This document shows positions 6,988 to 15,275 of a stretch of DNA of 64,000 nt, piece after piece (positions within the stretch are counted from its first letter, which is position 1; the number at the start of each line of letters is the position of its first letter). Where the stretch lies: NCBI RefSeq assembly GCF_000719345.1, contig NZ_JOFX01000028.1, forward strand, positions 21,875-85,874. Reading direction: 5' to 3'. The notes beneath the pieces were generated by a model that made no database searches, was not told the origin of the DNA, and saw nothing but the letters and a program-made list of their open reading frames with translations. The DNA is from Streptomyces sp. NRRL F-2664. GTDB lineage: Bacteria > Actinomycetota > Actinomycetes > Streptomycetales > Streptomycetaceae. Made by a program: the position numbers and the translations under genes.

Positions 6988-8568
6988 TCAGGTCGACTCG
7001 CGGTACGCCGCCGCCTCCTCCAGGTCGAGCCGGCGCAGGAGCACCCGCAGCATCTCGTCGTCGATCCGCCGGGAGTCCCGCAGCGCGACGAAAACCTCCC
7101 GCTCCGCCTCGATCATCTCTCCCGCCAGCCGCCGGTAGATGTCGTCCGCGGACTCCCCCGTCAGCGGATTGACCTCTCCCAGGCGTTCCCACACCGCGTT
7201 GCGCCGCCGTTCCAGCACCGTCCGCAGGCGGTCGGCCAGCGGTGGCGGCAGCGTGGAGTTCTCCGGTTGCTCCAGCAGCTCGGCCAGCCGCTCCTCCGCC
7301 GCCCGCGAGGCCTCGCTCTGCGCCTGTGCCTCCGCCAGCGTCTCCGCCCGGACGTCCTTGGGCGGCAGCTTCAGCGCCTTGATCAGCGGCGGCAGCGTCA
7401 GCCCCTGCACCACCAGCGTCCCGATGACCGTCGTGAAGGTCAGGAAGAGGATGAGGTCCCGGTGCGGTACGGAGATCGGTACGGAGAAGGCGATGGCCAG
7501 GGAGACGACACCCCGCATCCCGGCCCAGCCGACGATCACCGGGGCCTTCCAGTCGGTGTCCGGCTCGCGCGTCCGGATCCGCGGCGACATCCAGCGCGGT
7601 ACGAAGGTCGCCGGAAACACCCACACGAAGCGGGCCACCACCACGACGACGAATACCGCGACCGCGTACCAGGCCACGGCGGCACCCTCGTACTCCCCGA
7701 GCCCCCTGAGGACCACCGGCAGCTGGAGGCCGATCAACGCGAAGACGGCGGACTCCAGGACGAAGGCGACCATCTTCCACACCGCCTCCTCCTGGAGCCG
7801 CGTGGCGAAGTCGACCTGCCAGTTGCGGTGCCCCAGGTACAGCGCGACCACGACCACGGCCAGTACGCCGGACGCGTGCACCCGCTCGGCGGCCGCGTAC
7901 GCCACGAAGGGGATCAGCAGCGACAGGGTGTTCTGCAGCAGCGGCTCCCGCATCCGCTTGCGCAGCTGGTGGATCGGGACCATCAGCAGCAGGCCGACGC
8001 CGACCCCGCCCACCGAGGCCAGCAGGAACTCGGCGATGCCGCCCGCCCAGCCGGCGCTCACCCCGACGGCGGCCGCCAGCGCCACCTTGTACGCGGTGAT
8101 CGCGGTGGCGTCGTTGACCAGGGACTCGCCCTGCAGGATGGTGGTCAGCCGGTTCGGCAGGCCCAGTTTGCGGGCGATCGCCGTGGCCGCGACCGCGTCG
8201 GGCGGCGCGATCACCGCGCCCAGCACCAGCGCCACCGGCAGGGACAGTCCCGGCACCACCAGGTACGCCGCGTACCCGACGGCGAGGGTGGCGAAGAGCA
8301 CGTAGCCGACCGACAGCATCGCGATGGGCCTGATGTTGGCGCGCAGGTCCAGGTACGAACTGTCCACGGCGGCGGTGTACAGCAGCGGCGGGAGCAGCAG
8401 CGGCAGCACGATGTGCGGATCGAGCGCATAGGCGGGCACGCCGGGGACGTACGAGGCCGCCAGCCCCGCGGCGACGAGCAGGAGCGGTGCGGGCACCGGC
8501 GTGCGGCGGGCGAGGCCCGCCACGGCCGCGCTGCCCGCGACCAGCGCCACCAGCTGCAATACGTCCAT
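6988..8568 (-). CDS. Na+/H+ antiporter, CPA1 family
   Basis: A 526-residue membrane protein with about 12 hydrophobic segments, from MDVLQLVALVAGSAAVAGLA onward. The conserved core APPDAVAATAIARKLGLP followed by ILQGESLVNDATA carries the ion-binding Asp pair typical of bacterial CPA1 exchangers, and WAGMRGVVSLAIAFSVP is the other family signature. Residues about 400-526 are a charged, coiled-coil-like cytoplasmic tail (AETLAEAQAQSEASRAAEER) likely to be regulatory. Start ATG 8568 gives an immediate transmembrane helix. It would exchange Na+ or K+ for protons in pH and salt homeostasis. Confidence 0.93.
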   Translation of the reverse strand: MDVLQLVALVAGSAAVAGLARRTPVPAPLLLVAAGLAASYVPGVPAYALDPHIVLPLLLPPLLYTAAVDSSYLDLRANIRPIAMLSVGYVLFATLAVGYAAYLVVPGLSLPVALVLGAVIAPPDAVAATAIARKLGLPNRLTTILQGESLVNDATAITAYKVALAAAVGVSAGWAGGIAEFLLASVGGVGVGLLLMVPIHQLRKRMREPLLQNTLSLLIPFVAYAAAERVHASGVLAVVVVALYLGHRNWQVDFATRLQEEAVWKMVAFVLESAVFALIGLQLPVVLRGLGEYEGAAVAWYAVAVFVVVVVARFVWVFPATFVPRWMSPRIRTREPDTDWKAPVIVGWAGMRGVVSLAIAFSVPISVPHRDLILFLTFTTVIGTLVVQGLTLPPLIKALKLPPKDVRAETLAEAQAQSEASRAAEERLAELLEQPENSTLPPPLADRLRTVLERRRNAVWERLGEVNPLTGESADDIYRRLAGEMIEAEREVFVALRDSRRIDDEMLRVLLRRLDLEEAAAYREST

Positions 8569-8623
8569 CGAAGATCCGTCCCGTGTCGTCGCGCGTCCGC
8601 ACCCTGCCCGTACGCTGGCCATC

Positions 8624-8884
8624 ATGAGCGAGTGCATCCACGTTGCCGAACTGCCGCGCCCCGAGCCGGTCCCGTCTGCACGGACCTGCGCAGAATGTCT
8701 GGCGGTCGGCAGCCACCCGGTGCAGCTGCGGATGTGTCTGGGGTGCGGGCACGTGGCGTGCTGCGATTCCTCGCCGTTCCGGCACGCGACGGCGCACCAC
8801 CACGAGACCGGCCATCCGGTGATGCGGAGCTTCGAGCCGGGAGAGACCTGGCGATGGTGTTTTGTCGACGGTTCGATCGTCTGA
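8624..8884 (+). CDS. Small UBP-type zinc-finger protein
   Basis: An 86-residue protein with Cys and His at spacings of the ubiquitin-protease zinc finger: C4 and H6, then ARTCAECLAVGSH, MCLGCGHVACCD, and HATAHHHETGHPV. In bacteria such domains occur alone or next to Na+/H+ antiporters; this gene is divergent from one, 55 bp away. Ubiquitin binding is not expected here, and the function is not known. Confidence 0.85.
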   Translation: MSECIHVAELPRPEPVPSARTCAECLAVGSHPVQLRMCLGCGHVACCDSSPFRHATAHHHETGHPVMRSFEPGETWRWCFVDGSIV

Positions 8885-8909
8885 GGCGGGGGTAGTTCAA
8901 CCCTCCGCC
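8885..8909 (+). terminator. Hairpin after the zinc-finger gene
   Basis: GGCGGGGGT, loop AGTTCA, then ACCCTCCGCC, a stem of 9 pairs with one bulged base starting just after the stop. The 180 bp from here to 9090 probably hold the promoter(s) of the anti-sigma/sigma operon; no precise promoter could be assigned. Confidence 0.45.
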
Positions 8910-9090
8910 GGTTCCCCTGATTTGATCCCCGCAGACCTCTACCCACCGTGTGTGCCCATGGGCTTACCATCAGTCACTGGGCACAGGACAGGGTGCTCGG
9001 GGCGGGCGTCATGAGGGGTGCCGCGACACGATCGCCCGGATCGCGGTAGCGTCACCGGCGAAAAGAGCTCGTACCACCTTGGAGGTGAGG

Positions 9091-9504
9091 GTGTCCCAGA
9101 TCGCAGGCGACCCCGGGACTCAGGACTTCGTGGAAGTCCGGCTGCCCGCTGCGGGTGCCTACCTGTCGGTGCTGCGGACGGCCACGGCCGGCCTCGCGGC
9201 ACGTTTGGACTTCACCCTCGACGAGATCGAGGACCTCCGCATCGCGGTGGACGAGGCCTGCGCGATCCTGCTCCAGCAGGCCGTGCCGGGCTCCGTCCTC
9301 AGCTGCGTCTTCCGGCTGATCGACGATTCGCTGGAGGTGACCGTCTCGGCACCGACCACGGACGGGCGCGCGCCGGAGCGTGACACGTTCGCCTGGACGG
9401 TCCTGTCGGCGCTGGCCGGCAAGGTCGAGGCCACGGTCGAGGAGAACCGGACGGTGAGCATCAGCCTCTACAAACAACGCGGCGCGGGGCCAGGCCCGGC
9501 GTGA
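9091..9504 (+). CDS. prsH: RsbW-like anti-sigma factor (GHKL serine kinase fold)
   Basis: A 137-residue HATPase_c protein of the RsbW/SpoIIAB type. DEIEDLRIAVDEACAILLQ is the N-box region with its Glu/Asp-Asn-like Mg-ATP site, and the C-terminal half (DRDTF-like ERDTFAWTVLSALAGKVEA) is the remaining fold. GGAGGTGAGG sits immediately before GTG 9091. Its stop overlaps the sigma-factor GTG (GTGA at 9501), giving translational coupling typical of anti-sigma/sigma pairs. It probably binds and inhibits the next gene product. The prsH name rests on gene order remembered from S. coelicolor. Confidence 0.85.
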   Translation: MSQIAGDPGTQDFVEVRLPAAGAYLSVLRTATAGLAARLDFTLDEIEDLRIAVDEACAILLQQAVPGSVLSCVFRLIDDSLEVTVSAPTTDGRAPERDTFAWTVLSALAGKVEATVEENRTVSISLYKQRGAGPGPA

Positions 9505-10517
9505 GCGGCGGGGAGATCCCGGTGCGGGGCGGGGATCGGCCCCGGGTACGGCACGAGGTCGACGGCGGCATCCCCGAGCAGCAGCAGGCCCGGCCGCACC
9601 CGGCTGACGCGGATGCGGACAACGGCTTTTTGGACTCGGCGGAGCGACGGGCGGGCCCTATGAGCGAGAACCAGCACGACCAATCACAGCCGGTACAGCC
9701 ACCGGAGACCGATGCGGCGGTCCCGGCGGCGGCGTTCCCGGTGCCCGTGGCACTGCCCGATCCGCGCGACCGCAGCAGTGCTCGGGCCCTGTTCGTCGAG
9801 CTGCGGGCCCTGCCCGACGGCTCGCCGGAGAAGGCGGAGCTGCGCAACCGGCTGGTGCGGATGCACCTGCCGCTCGTCGAGCACCTGGCGCGGCGCTTCC
9901 GCAACCGGGGTGAGCCGCTGGACGACCTCACCCAGGTCGCGACGATCGGCCTCATCAAGTCGGTGGACCGGTTCGACCCGGACCGCGGGGTCGAGTTCTC
10001 CACGTACGCCACGCCCACCGTGGTCGGAGAGATCAAGCGCCATTTCCGCGACAAGGGCTGGGCGGTGCGGGTACCCCGGCGCCTGCAGGAGCTGCGGCTG
10101 TCGCTGACGACGGCCACGGCCGAGCTGTCCCAGCAGCACGGCCGTTCCCCGACCGTGCACGAACTGGCGGAGCGGCTCGGCATCTCCGAGGAGGAGGTAC
10201 TGGAGGGCCTGGAGTCGGCGAACGCCTACAGCACGCTCTCCCTGGACGTCCCGGACACCGACGACGAGTCGCCGGCGGTCGCGGACACCCTGGGTGCGGA
10301 GGACGAGGCCCTGGAGGGCGTCGAGTACCGCGAATCCCTCAAGCCGCTGCTGGAGGGGCTGCCCCCACGAGAGAAGCGGATCCTGCTGCTCCGCTTCTTC
10401 GGCAACATGACGCAGTCGCAGATCGCACAGGAGGTCGGCATCTCACAGATGCACGTCTCCCGGCTGCTGGCGCGCACCTTGGCCCAGCTGCGGGAGAAGC
10501 TCCTCGTCGAGGAGTGA
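9501..10517 (+). CDS. sigH: RNA polymerase sigma factor, SigB/SigF family (SigH-like)
   Basis: A 338-residue sigma factor. Region 2 contains NRLVRMHLPLVEHLARRF, DDLTQVATIGLIKSVDRFD and FSTYATPTVVGEIKRHFRD; region 3 GRSPTVHELAERLGIS; region 4 LPPREKRILLLRFFGNMTQS plus IAQEVGISQMHVSRLL. About 100 residues precede region 2, including a Gln/Pro-rich stretch. An internal in-frame ATG at 9661 could give a shorter isoform lacking 53 residues, which recalls the multiple sigma-H forms described in S. coelicolor. The coupled upstream RsbW-like gene and the DGK-wblE gene order support assignment as the osmotic/developmental sigma factor SigH. Confidence 0.88.
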   Translation: MSGGEIPVRGGDRPRVRHEVDGGIPEQQQARPHPADADADNGFLDSAERRAGPMSENQHDQSQPVQPPETDAAVPAAAFPVPVALPDPRDRSSARALFVELRALPDGSPEKAELRNRLVRMHLPLVEHLARRFRNRGEPLDDLTQVATIGLIKSVDRFDPDRGVEFSTYATPTVVGEIKRHFRDKGWAVRVPRRLQELRLSLTTATAELSQQHGRSPTVHELAERLGISEEEVLEGLESANAYSTLSLDVPDTDDESPAVADTLGAEDEALEGVEYRESLKPLLEGLPPREKRILLLRFFGNMTQSQIAQEVGISQMHVSRLLARTLAQLREKLLVEE

Positions 10518-10524
10518 ACGGCGC

Positions 10525-10971
10525 TCAGGACGCGGACGGCCCTCCGATACCGAGGGCCTCCGTCGCCGTCGGGTTCACCAGGAGGGCCACGACGGCCACC
10601 GCGGCGACGGCGAGGGCCGCTGCGGCGGCGGTCATGGCGCCGCCGGTGGTGTAGAGCGTCCAGGCCACGGGCAGGGCCATCAGCTGCGTGATCAGGGCCG
10701 GACCGCGGCTCCAGCGGCGGCCCAGGCGCAGCCCGCGGGCGGCGACCAGCGGCAGCGCGGCGAGCGCCAGCAGGGTGATGCCGCCCGTCTCGGCCTGCTG
10801 CGGGGAGTCGGGGTCGCCGGCGATGCCGACGAACAGCATGTACACGCCGAGGCCGGCGAGCGCGAGACCCTCCAGAGCGGTGAGCACGGCCGCGGCGGTC
10901 AGCCGGCGGGGCAGCGCGGTGGGCGCTTCGGCGGTGGGGGCGGGGGCGTTCGCGGGCTGCTTCTTACTCAC
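10525..10971 (-). CDS. Small four-helix integral membrane protein
   Basis: A 148-residue protein starting at GTG 10971 (VSKKQPANAPAP). After a 28-residue Ala/Pro-rich cytoplasmic stretch there are four hydrophobic helices: AVLTALEGLALAGLGVYML, TLLALAALPLVAARGL, ALITQLMALPVAWTLY and a very Ala/Val-rich last helix. No enzymatic motif is seen. It converges on sigH and is divergent from the lipid kinase gene. Function unknown. Confidence 0.8.
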   Translation of the reverse strand: MSKKQPANAPAPTAEAPTALPRRLTAAAVLTALEGLALAGLGVYMLFVGIAGDPDSPQQAETGGITLLALAALPLVAARGLRLGRRWSRGPALITQLMALPVAWTLYTTGGAMTAAAAALAVAAVAVVALLVNPTATEALGIGGPSAS

Positions 10972-11055
10972 CCCTGCAGGGTAGCGGCGGCCCGCGCGGG
11001 CCGGAGGGGACGGGCAGTAGGGTCGGCGCGCGGACGGGTGGGTAGTCTGGCGCAC

Positions 11056-12021
11056 ATGCGTGCACTTCTCGTGGCCAACCCAGCAGCGACGACCACCAGT
11101 GCGCGCACGCGCGACGTCCTGATCCATGCCCTGGCCAGCGAAATGAAGCTGGAGGCGGTCACGACCGAGTACCGCGGGCACGCCCGGGACCTGGGGCGCA
11201 GGGCCACCCACGAGGGGCTGGATCTGGTGGTCGCCCTCGGCGGCGACGGCACGGTCAACGAGGTGGTGAACGGGCTCCTGCACAACGGGCCCGATCCGGA
11301 CCGGCTGCCCCGCCTGGCCGTGGTCCCCGGAGGCTCCACCAACGTGTTCGCCCGCGCCCTCGGGCTGCCGAACGACGCGGTCGAGGCGACGGGCGCGCTG
11401 CTCGACGCGCTGCGCGAGGAACGCGAGCGGACGGTCGGCCTGGGTCTGGCTGCGGGCACTCCGGGCACGGAGGACGAGTCGGTCCCGGCCCGCTGGTTCA
11501 CCTTCTGCGCGGGCTTCGGTTTCGACGCGGGTGTCGTGGGGCGGGTCGAGCAGCAGCGCGAGCGCGGCAAGCGCTCGACGCACGCCCTGTACGTACGACA
11601 GCTGATGCGGCAGTTCTGGGAGGAGCCGAACCGCCGGCAGGGCACGGTGACGCTGGAGCGCCCCGGCGCCGATCCGGTGAGGGACCTGGTGCTGTCCATA
11701 GTGTGCAACACCTCACCCTGGACGTATCTGGGGAATCGTCCGCTTTACGCCTCGCCGGAGGCGTCGTTCGATACTGCGCTTGACGTATTGGCACTCAACC
11801 GTTTGTCAACTCCGGCCATCGCGCGCTACGCGACACAGCTCCTGACCTCCACTCCTGAGCGGGGTCCACACGGCAAGCACGCGGTGTCTCTGCACGATCT
11901 GACCGACTTCACCTTGCATTCGAAGGTTCCCCTCCCGTTCCAGATGGACGGTGATCACCTCGGACTGCGCACCAGCGTTCGGTTCACAGGCGTACGCCGT
12001 GCACTGCGTGTGATTGTGTGA
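11056..12021 (+). CDS. Diacylglycerol/lipid kinase (DagK family)
   Basis: A 321-residue lipid kinase of the DAGK catalytic family. VVALGGDGTVNEVVNGL is the nucleotide-binding GGDGT motif and VVPGGSTNVFARALGLP the following PGGSTN motif. The C-terminal part (FTCAGFGFD-like FCAGFGFDAGVV, then PLPFQMDGDHLG) fits the all-beta domain with the conserved MDGD. It would phosphorylate diacylglycerol or a related lipid at the membrane with ATP. ATG 11056 lacks a strong ribosome site; ATG 11038 upstream is the alternative. Confidence 0.9.
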   Translation: MRALLVANPAATTTSARTRDVLIHALASEMKLEAVTTEYRGHARDLGRRATHEGLDLVVALGGDGTVNEVVNGLLHNGPDPDRLPRLAVVPGGSTNVFARALGLPNDAVEATGALLDALREERERTVGLGLAAGTPGTEDESVPARWFTFCAGFGFDAGVVGRVEQQRERGKRSTHALYVRQLMRQFWEEPNRRQGTVTLERPGADPVRDLVLSIVCNTSPWTYLGNRPLYASPEASFDTALDVLALNRLSTPAIARYATQLLTSTPERGPHGKHAVSLHDLTDFTLHSKVPLPFQMDGDHLGLRTSVRFTGVRRALRVIV

Positions 12022-12024
12022 GTA

Positions 12025-12044
12025 GAAGGGCCCGCAGGCCTTTC
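12025..12044 (+). terminator. Hairpin after the lipid kinase gene
   Basis: GAAGGGCC, loop CGCA, GGCCTTTC: an 8-bp stem with one G-U pair, starting 3 bp after the stop. The rest of this 324-bp gap (to 12345) holds no gene. It contains an A-run at 12113-12120 and the wblE promoter region with a Crp-type site. Confidence 0.5.
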
Positions 12045-12287
12045 ACTCGAACGTTTACACGCCGGTCCACCCTCACGATGTAGGGCTGTGACCTAGTAGA
12101 CACCGACGAATCAAAAAAAACTTTCCGGAAGGGGTTGTATCCCCGTCCGAGGTTTGCGAATCTCTTCATGGCGATCGGGACAGCCCGCAGGACCCGGCAC
12201 CCACACAGACCGCCAGAACCCCTCCACGAATCTCTGACTGATCACCCGCGTGAAACCGGGCGGTCGCCCTTCCCTCACGGGGGGATT

Positions 12288-12303
12288 CGTGAAAGCGTTC
12301 ACA
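12288..12303. promoter_or_regulatory. Crp-type operator upstream of wblE
   Basis: CGTGAAAGCGTTCACA matches the Crp consensus TGTGA-N6-TCACA at 9 of 10 fixed positions and is symmetrical (GTGAA-N4-TTCAC). It lies 42 bp before the wblE ATG. From the literature, the M. tuberculosis orthologue whiB1 is controlled by the cAMP receptor protein, so this site is biologically plausible. The same element recurs at 47378. Confidence 0.65.
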
Positions 12304-12345
12304 TTCACAAGCAAAGTGCCCGCAATACAAGGAGATGGAGCAGCC

Positions 12346-12603
12346 ATGGACTGGCGTCACAACGCCGTTTGCCGCGAGGAAGACCCGGAACTCTTCTTCC
12401 CCATCGGCAACACCGGTCCTGCGCTGCTGCAGATCGAGGAAGCCAAGGCCGTCTGCCGCCGCTGCCCCGTCATGGAGCAGTGCCTGCAGTGGGCGCTCGA
12501 GTCCGGTCAGGACTCCGGCGTCTGGGGCGGTCTCAGCGAGGACGAGCGCCGCGCCATGAAGCGCCGCGCCGCTCGCAACCGGGCGCGCAACGCCAGCGCC
12601 TGA
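12346..12603 (+). CDS. wblE: WhiB-like iron-sulfur transcription factor WblE
   Basis: An 85-residue Wbl protein. The four cluster cysteines are C9, C37, C40 and C46 (VCRRCPVMEQC), followed by the GVWGGLS turn and a basic tail (KRRAARNRARNASA). The size and sequence match WblE, orthologue of mycobacterial WhiB1, which binds a [4Fe-4S] cluster sensitive to nitric oxide and contacts the principal sigma factor. AAGGAG at 12329 precedes ATG 12346. It follows the lipid kinase gene, as remembered for S. coelicolor. Confidence 0.93.
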   Translation: MDWRHNAVCREEDPELFFPIGNTGPALLQIEEAKAVCRRCPVMEQCLQWALESGQDSGVWGGLSEDERRAMKRRAARNRARNASA

Positions 12604-12669
12604 CAAACGACTTTCGAGCCTCGACGCGCAGCGCGCAGTAACGGAAGAAGCGCTCAGCAAGGTGCTCTT

Positions 12670-12702
12670 GAGCCCCGGACCGAAGCATTCGGTCCGGGGC
12701 TC
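12670..12702. terminator. Bidirectional terminator between wblE and the sensor kinase
   Basis: A perfect 15-bp stem (GAGCCCCGGACCGAA, loop GCA) lying between two convergent genes. It can serve both strands. Confidence 0.85.
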
Positions 12703-12775
12703 AGTGCTGTGCCGCCACTACGCTGCGTGCGCGCCGCCCCCAGGCTGTCGCTCACACTGAGTCACCGTTCGGCTG

Positions 12776-14245
12776 CTACTTCTGCGGGCTGATCGGCAGG
12801 TCGAGGACGACCTTGGTGCCGCGCGGCTCGGCCCGGACCATGTCGAAGGTGCCGCCGAGCTCGCCCTCCACCAGGGTCCGCACGATCTGCAGCCCGAGGT
12901 TGCCGGCGCGCTGCGGGTCGAAGCCCTCGGGCAGGCCGTTGCCGTCGTCGAGCACCGTGATCAGCAGCCGCCCGTCCGTGCGGCCGGTCCCGCTGCGCAG
13001 CGCGGCCACCTCCACGGCGCCCCGCTCCCCCGGCGTGAAGGCGTGCTCCAGCGCGTTCTGCAGGATCTCCGTCAGGACCATCGACAGCGGGGTGGCGACC
13101 TCCGCGTCCAGGATCCCGAACCGCCCGGTGCGCCGGCAGTCGACCTTGCCCGGGGAGATCTCCGAGACCATGGCGATGACGCGGTCGGCGATCTCGTCGA
13201 ACTCGACCCGCTCGTCGAGGTTCTGGGACAGCGTCTCGTGCACGATCGCGATCGAACCGACGCGGCGCACGGCTTCGTTGAGCGCCTCGCGGCCCTGGGG
13301 GGAATCCATGCGGCGGGCCTGCAGCCGCAACAGCGCGGCGACGGTCTGGAGGTTGTTCTTCACCCGGTGGTGGATCTCCCGGATGGTCGCGTCCTTGGTG
13401 ATCAGTTCACGTTCGCGACGGCGCAGTTCCGTCACGTCGCGGCAGAGCACCAGGGAGCCGATCCGGGTGCCCTTCGGCTTGAGCGGGATCGCGCGCAGCT
13501 GGATGACACCGCCGTTGCCCTCGACCTCGGTCTCCCGCGGGGCCCAGCCGCTGGCGAGCTTGACCAGTGCCTCGTCGACCGGGCCGCGGGAGGGGGCGAG
13601 TTCGGCGGTGGTGGCGCCGAGGTCCTGGCCGACCAGGTCGGAGGCGAGGCCGAGGCGGTGGTAGGCGGACAGGGCGTTCGGCGAGGCGTAGGTGACCACG
13701 CCGTCGGCGTCGAGCCGGATCAGGCCGTCGCCGACGCGCGGGGAGGCGTCCATGTCGACCTGCTGGCCGGGGAACGGGAAGGCGCCCGCCGCGATCATCT
13801 GCGCCAGGTCGGAGGCGGACTGGAGGTAGGTCAGCTCCAGACGGCTGGGTGTACGCACAGTGAGCAGGTTGGTGTTGCGGGCGATCACTCCCAGTACGCG
13901 GCCCTCGCGGCGGACGGGGATCGACTCGACGCGGACGGGCACCTCCTCGCGCCACTCCGGGTCGCCCTCGCGCACGATGCGGCCCTCGTCGAGCGCGGCG
14001 TCCAGCAGCGGTCGGCGGCCGCGCGGCACCAGGTGGCCGACCATGTCGTCCTGGTACGAGGTGGGGCCGGTGTTCGGGCGCATCTGGGCGACCGACACGT
14101 ACCGGGTGCCGTCGAGGGTGGGCACCCACAGCACGAGGTCGGCGAAGGACAGGTCGGAGAGCAGCTGCCACTCCGAGACCAGCAGGTGGAGCCACTCCAG
14201 GTCGGTTTCTCCGAGAGCGGTGTGCTGGCGTACGAGGTCGTTCAT
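12776..14245 (-). CDS. PdtaS-like sensor histidine kinase (HisKA_2)
   Basis: A 489-residue soluble kinase. Residues 1-130 resemble the GAF-like domain of PdtaS; a PAS domain follows (GLIRLDADGVVTYASPNALS, about 205-290). The HisKA_2 box is IREIHHRVKNNLQTVAALL, with the phosphoacceptor His in EIHHRVKNN, and the ATPase part has EILQNALEHAF (N-box) and DDGNGLP (G1). No transmembrane helices are present. In mycobacteria PdtaS phosphorylates the RNA-binding antiterminator PdtaR; no partner is next to this gene. Start ATG 14245 is chosen for the family N-terminus; an upstream in-frame ATG exists at 14326. Confidence 0.92.
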   Translation of the reverse strand: MNDLVRQHTALGETDLEWLHLLVSEWQLLSDLSFADLVLWVPTLDGTRYVSVAQMRPNTGPTSYQDDMVGHLVPRGRRPLLDAALDEGRIVREGDPEWREEVPVRVESIPVRREGRVLGVIARNTNLLTVRTPSRLELTYLQSASDLAQMIAAGAFPFPGQQVDMDASPRVGDGLIRLDADGVVTYASPNALSAYHRLGLASDLVGQDLGATTAELAPSRGPVDEALVKLASGWAPRETEVEGNGGVIQLRAIPLKPKGTRIGSLVLCRDVTELRRRERELITKDATIREIHHRVKNNLQTVAALLRLQARRMDSPQGREALNEAVRRVGSIAIVHETLSQNLDERVEFDEIADRVIAMVSEISPGKVDCRRTGRFGILDAEVATPLSMVLTEILQNALEHAFTPGERGAVEVAALRSGTGRTDGRLLITVLDDGNGLPEGFDPQRAGNLGLQIVRTLVEGELGGTFDMVRAEPRGTKVVLDLPISPQK

Positions 14246-14389
14246 GGAGGGCACGGTGCGAGCGTACCCCGGGTACGCACGATGACTTTCCCCACGACGG
14301 TACTCAGGAGTATCCAGGAGGGGCACGGGCCGCGTAATGTTGGAGGAAGTGACGGGTTTCCAGCTACCGTCATTGGATGGACAGAACAG

Positions 14390-14405
14390 ATTGGTCTAGT
14401 CCAGA
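14390..14405. promoter_or_regulatory. Candidate DasR operator (dre) upstream of the sensor kinase
   Basis: ATTGGTCTAGTCCAGA matches 13 of 16 positions of the DasR consensus A(C/G)TGGTCTAGACCA(G/C)T, as good as the site before nagB in this window. It lies 145 bp upstream of the kinase ATG inside a 356-bp gap (14246-14601) that holds no gene. DasR itself is encoded 9 kb away. Confidence 0.6.
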
Positions 14406-14533
14406 ATTGACTCAAGGTCTCCGCCCTCCCCGCACAGGAGGACGGATCGAGGTCGCCGCGCGCTCTGCCCTGACCGCACAGGCACCTCTCACCGGCCGCC
14501 GGGAACCGCACACCTGACGGCCGTAAGTACTCC

Positions 14534-14581
14534 GGGCTACGGTGCCGGGCGGGTTGAGGGTCCCGCCCTGCACCGTGGCCC
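14534..14581 (-). terminator. Long hairpin terminator after the tetR gene
   Basis: Two 20-base arms (14534-14553 and 14562-14581) pair at 18 of 20 positions around an 8-base loop. It is 20 bp past the stop of the minus-strand tetR gene. Confidence 0.65.
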
Positions 14582-14601
14582 AGAGGAATGTGCGGCGCCT
14601 T

Positions 14602-15192
14602 TCACGGCCAGGCCAGCAGGGCCCGCTCGGCCACCGCCTCCAGCTCCTCCCGGGTCGCCCCGTCGCGCGACTGCTGGGACATCCCCTGAAGCACGGCTCC
14701 GGTGTACCGGGCCAGCGCCCGCGCGTCCGTGTCCGCGGGCAGCTCGCCGGTGGCGATGTCGGCGCGGATCCGGCTCTCGAAGAGCTCCAGGTTGGCGTTG
14801 CGTCGCTCGCGCAGCGCCTGGGCGACCTCCTCCGATGTGGTGTTGATCGCGGCGCTGATCACCATGCAGCCCGGCGGGTGGGCCGGGTCGGTGTAGACCT
14901 CGGCCGCCTCGCGCAGGACGCGCGCGACGGCGGCGCGGGCGGTGGGCTCCTCGGCGAGCGCGACACCGGCGAAGTCGCCGTACCGGCTCCCGTACACCAC
15001 GACGACCTCGTCGAAGAGCGTGCGCTTGTCGCCGAAGGCCGCGTAGAGGCTGGGCGCACTGATGCCGATCGAGGCGGTCAGGTCGGAGATCGAGGTCGCC
15101 TCGTAGCCGCGTTCCCAGAAGGCCGTCATCGCCTTGTCCAGGGCGGCGTCACGGTCGAAGGAGCGGGGCCTGCCGCGCTGTCCGGTCACCAT
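14602..15192 (-). CDS. TetR/AcrR family transcriptional regulator
   Basis: A 196-residue regulator. The helix-turn-helix lies at about residues 10-55 (FDRDAALDKAMTAFWERGYE, then IGISAPSLYAAFGDKRTLFD), and the C-terminal ligand domain resembles the AcrR/TetR_C class (PPGCMVISAAINTT). It is divergent from an SDR gene with 83 bp between starts, which contain two copies of a repeat. Local repression of itself and the SDR gene is likely. The inducer is unknown. Confidence 0.9.
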   Translation of the reverse strand: MVTGQRGRPRSFDRDAALDKAMTAFWERGYEATSISDLTASIGISAPSLYAAFGDKRTLFDEVVVVYGSRYGDFAGVALAEEPTARAAVARVLREAAEVYTDPAHPPGCMVISAAINTTSEEVAQALRERRNANLELFESRIRADIATGELPADTDARALARYTGAVLQGMSQQSRDGATREELEAVAERALLAWP

Positions 15193-15204
15193 CCGCAGAT
15201 TCTA

Positions 15205-15256
15205 TAGCGGGCGTTAGGGAATCTGGTACGGTCCTTTCTGTAGCGACCACTAGGGA
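15205..15256. promoter_or_regulatory. Paired TetR-type operators in the tetR-SDR intergenic region
   Basis: Two 16-bp near-repeats, TAGCGGGCGTTAGGGA at 15205 and TAGCGACCACTAGGGA at 15241, start 36 bp apart. Each contains a TAG...CTA/TTA inverted core typical of TetR operators. They sit between the divergent start codons. Confidence 0.5.
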
Positions 15257-15275
15257 ATGCGGAGGGGGGCGCGTC

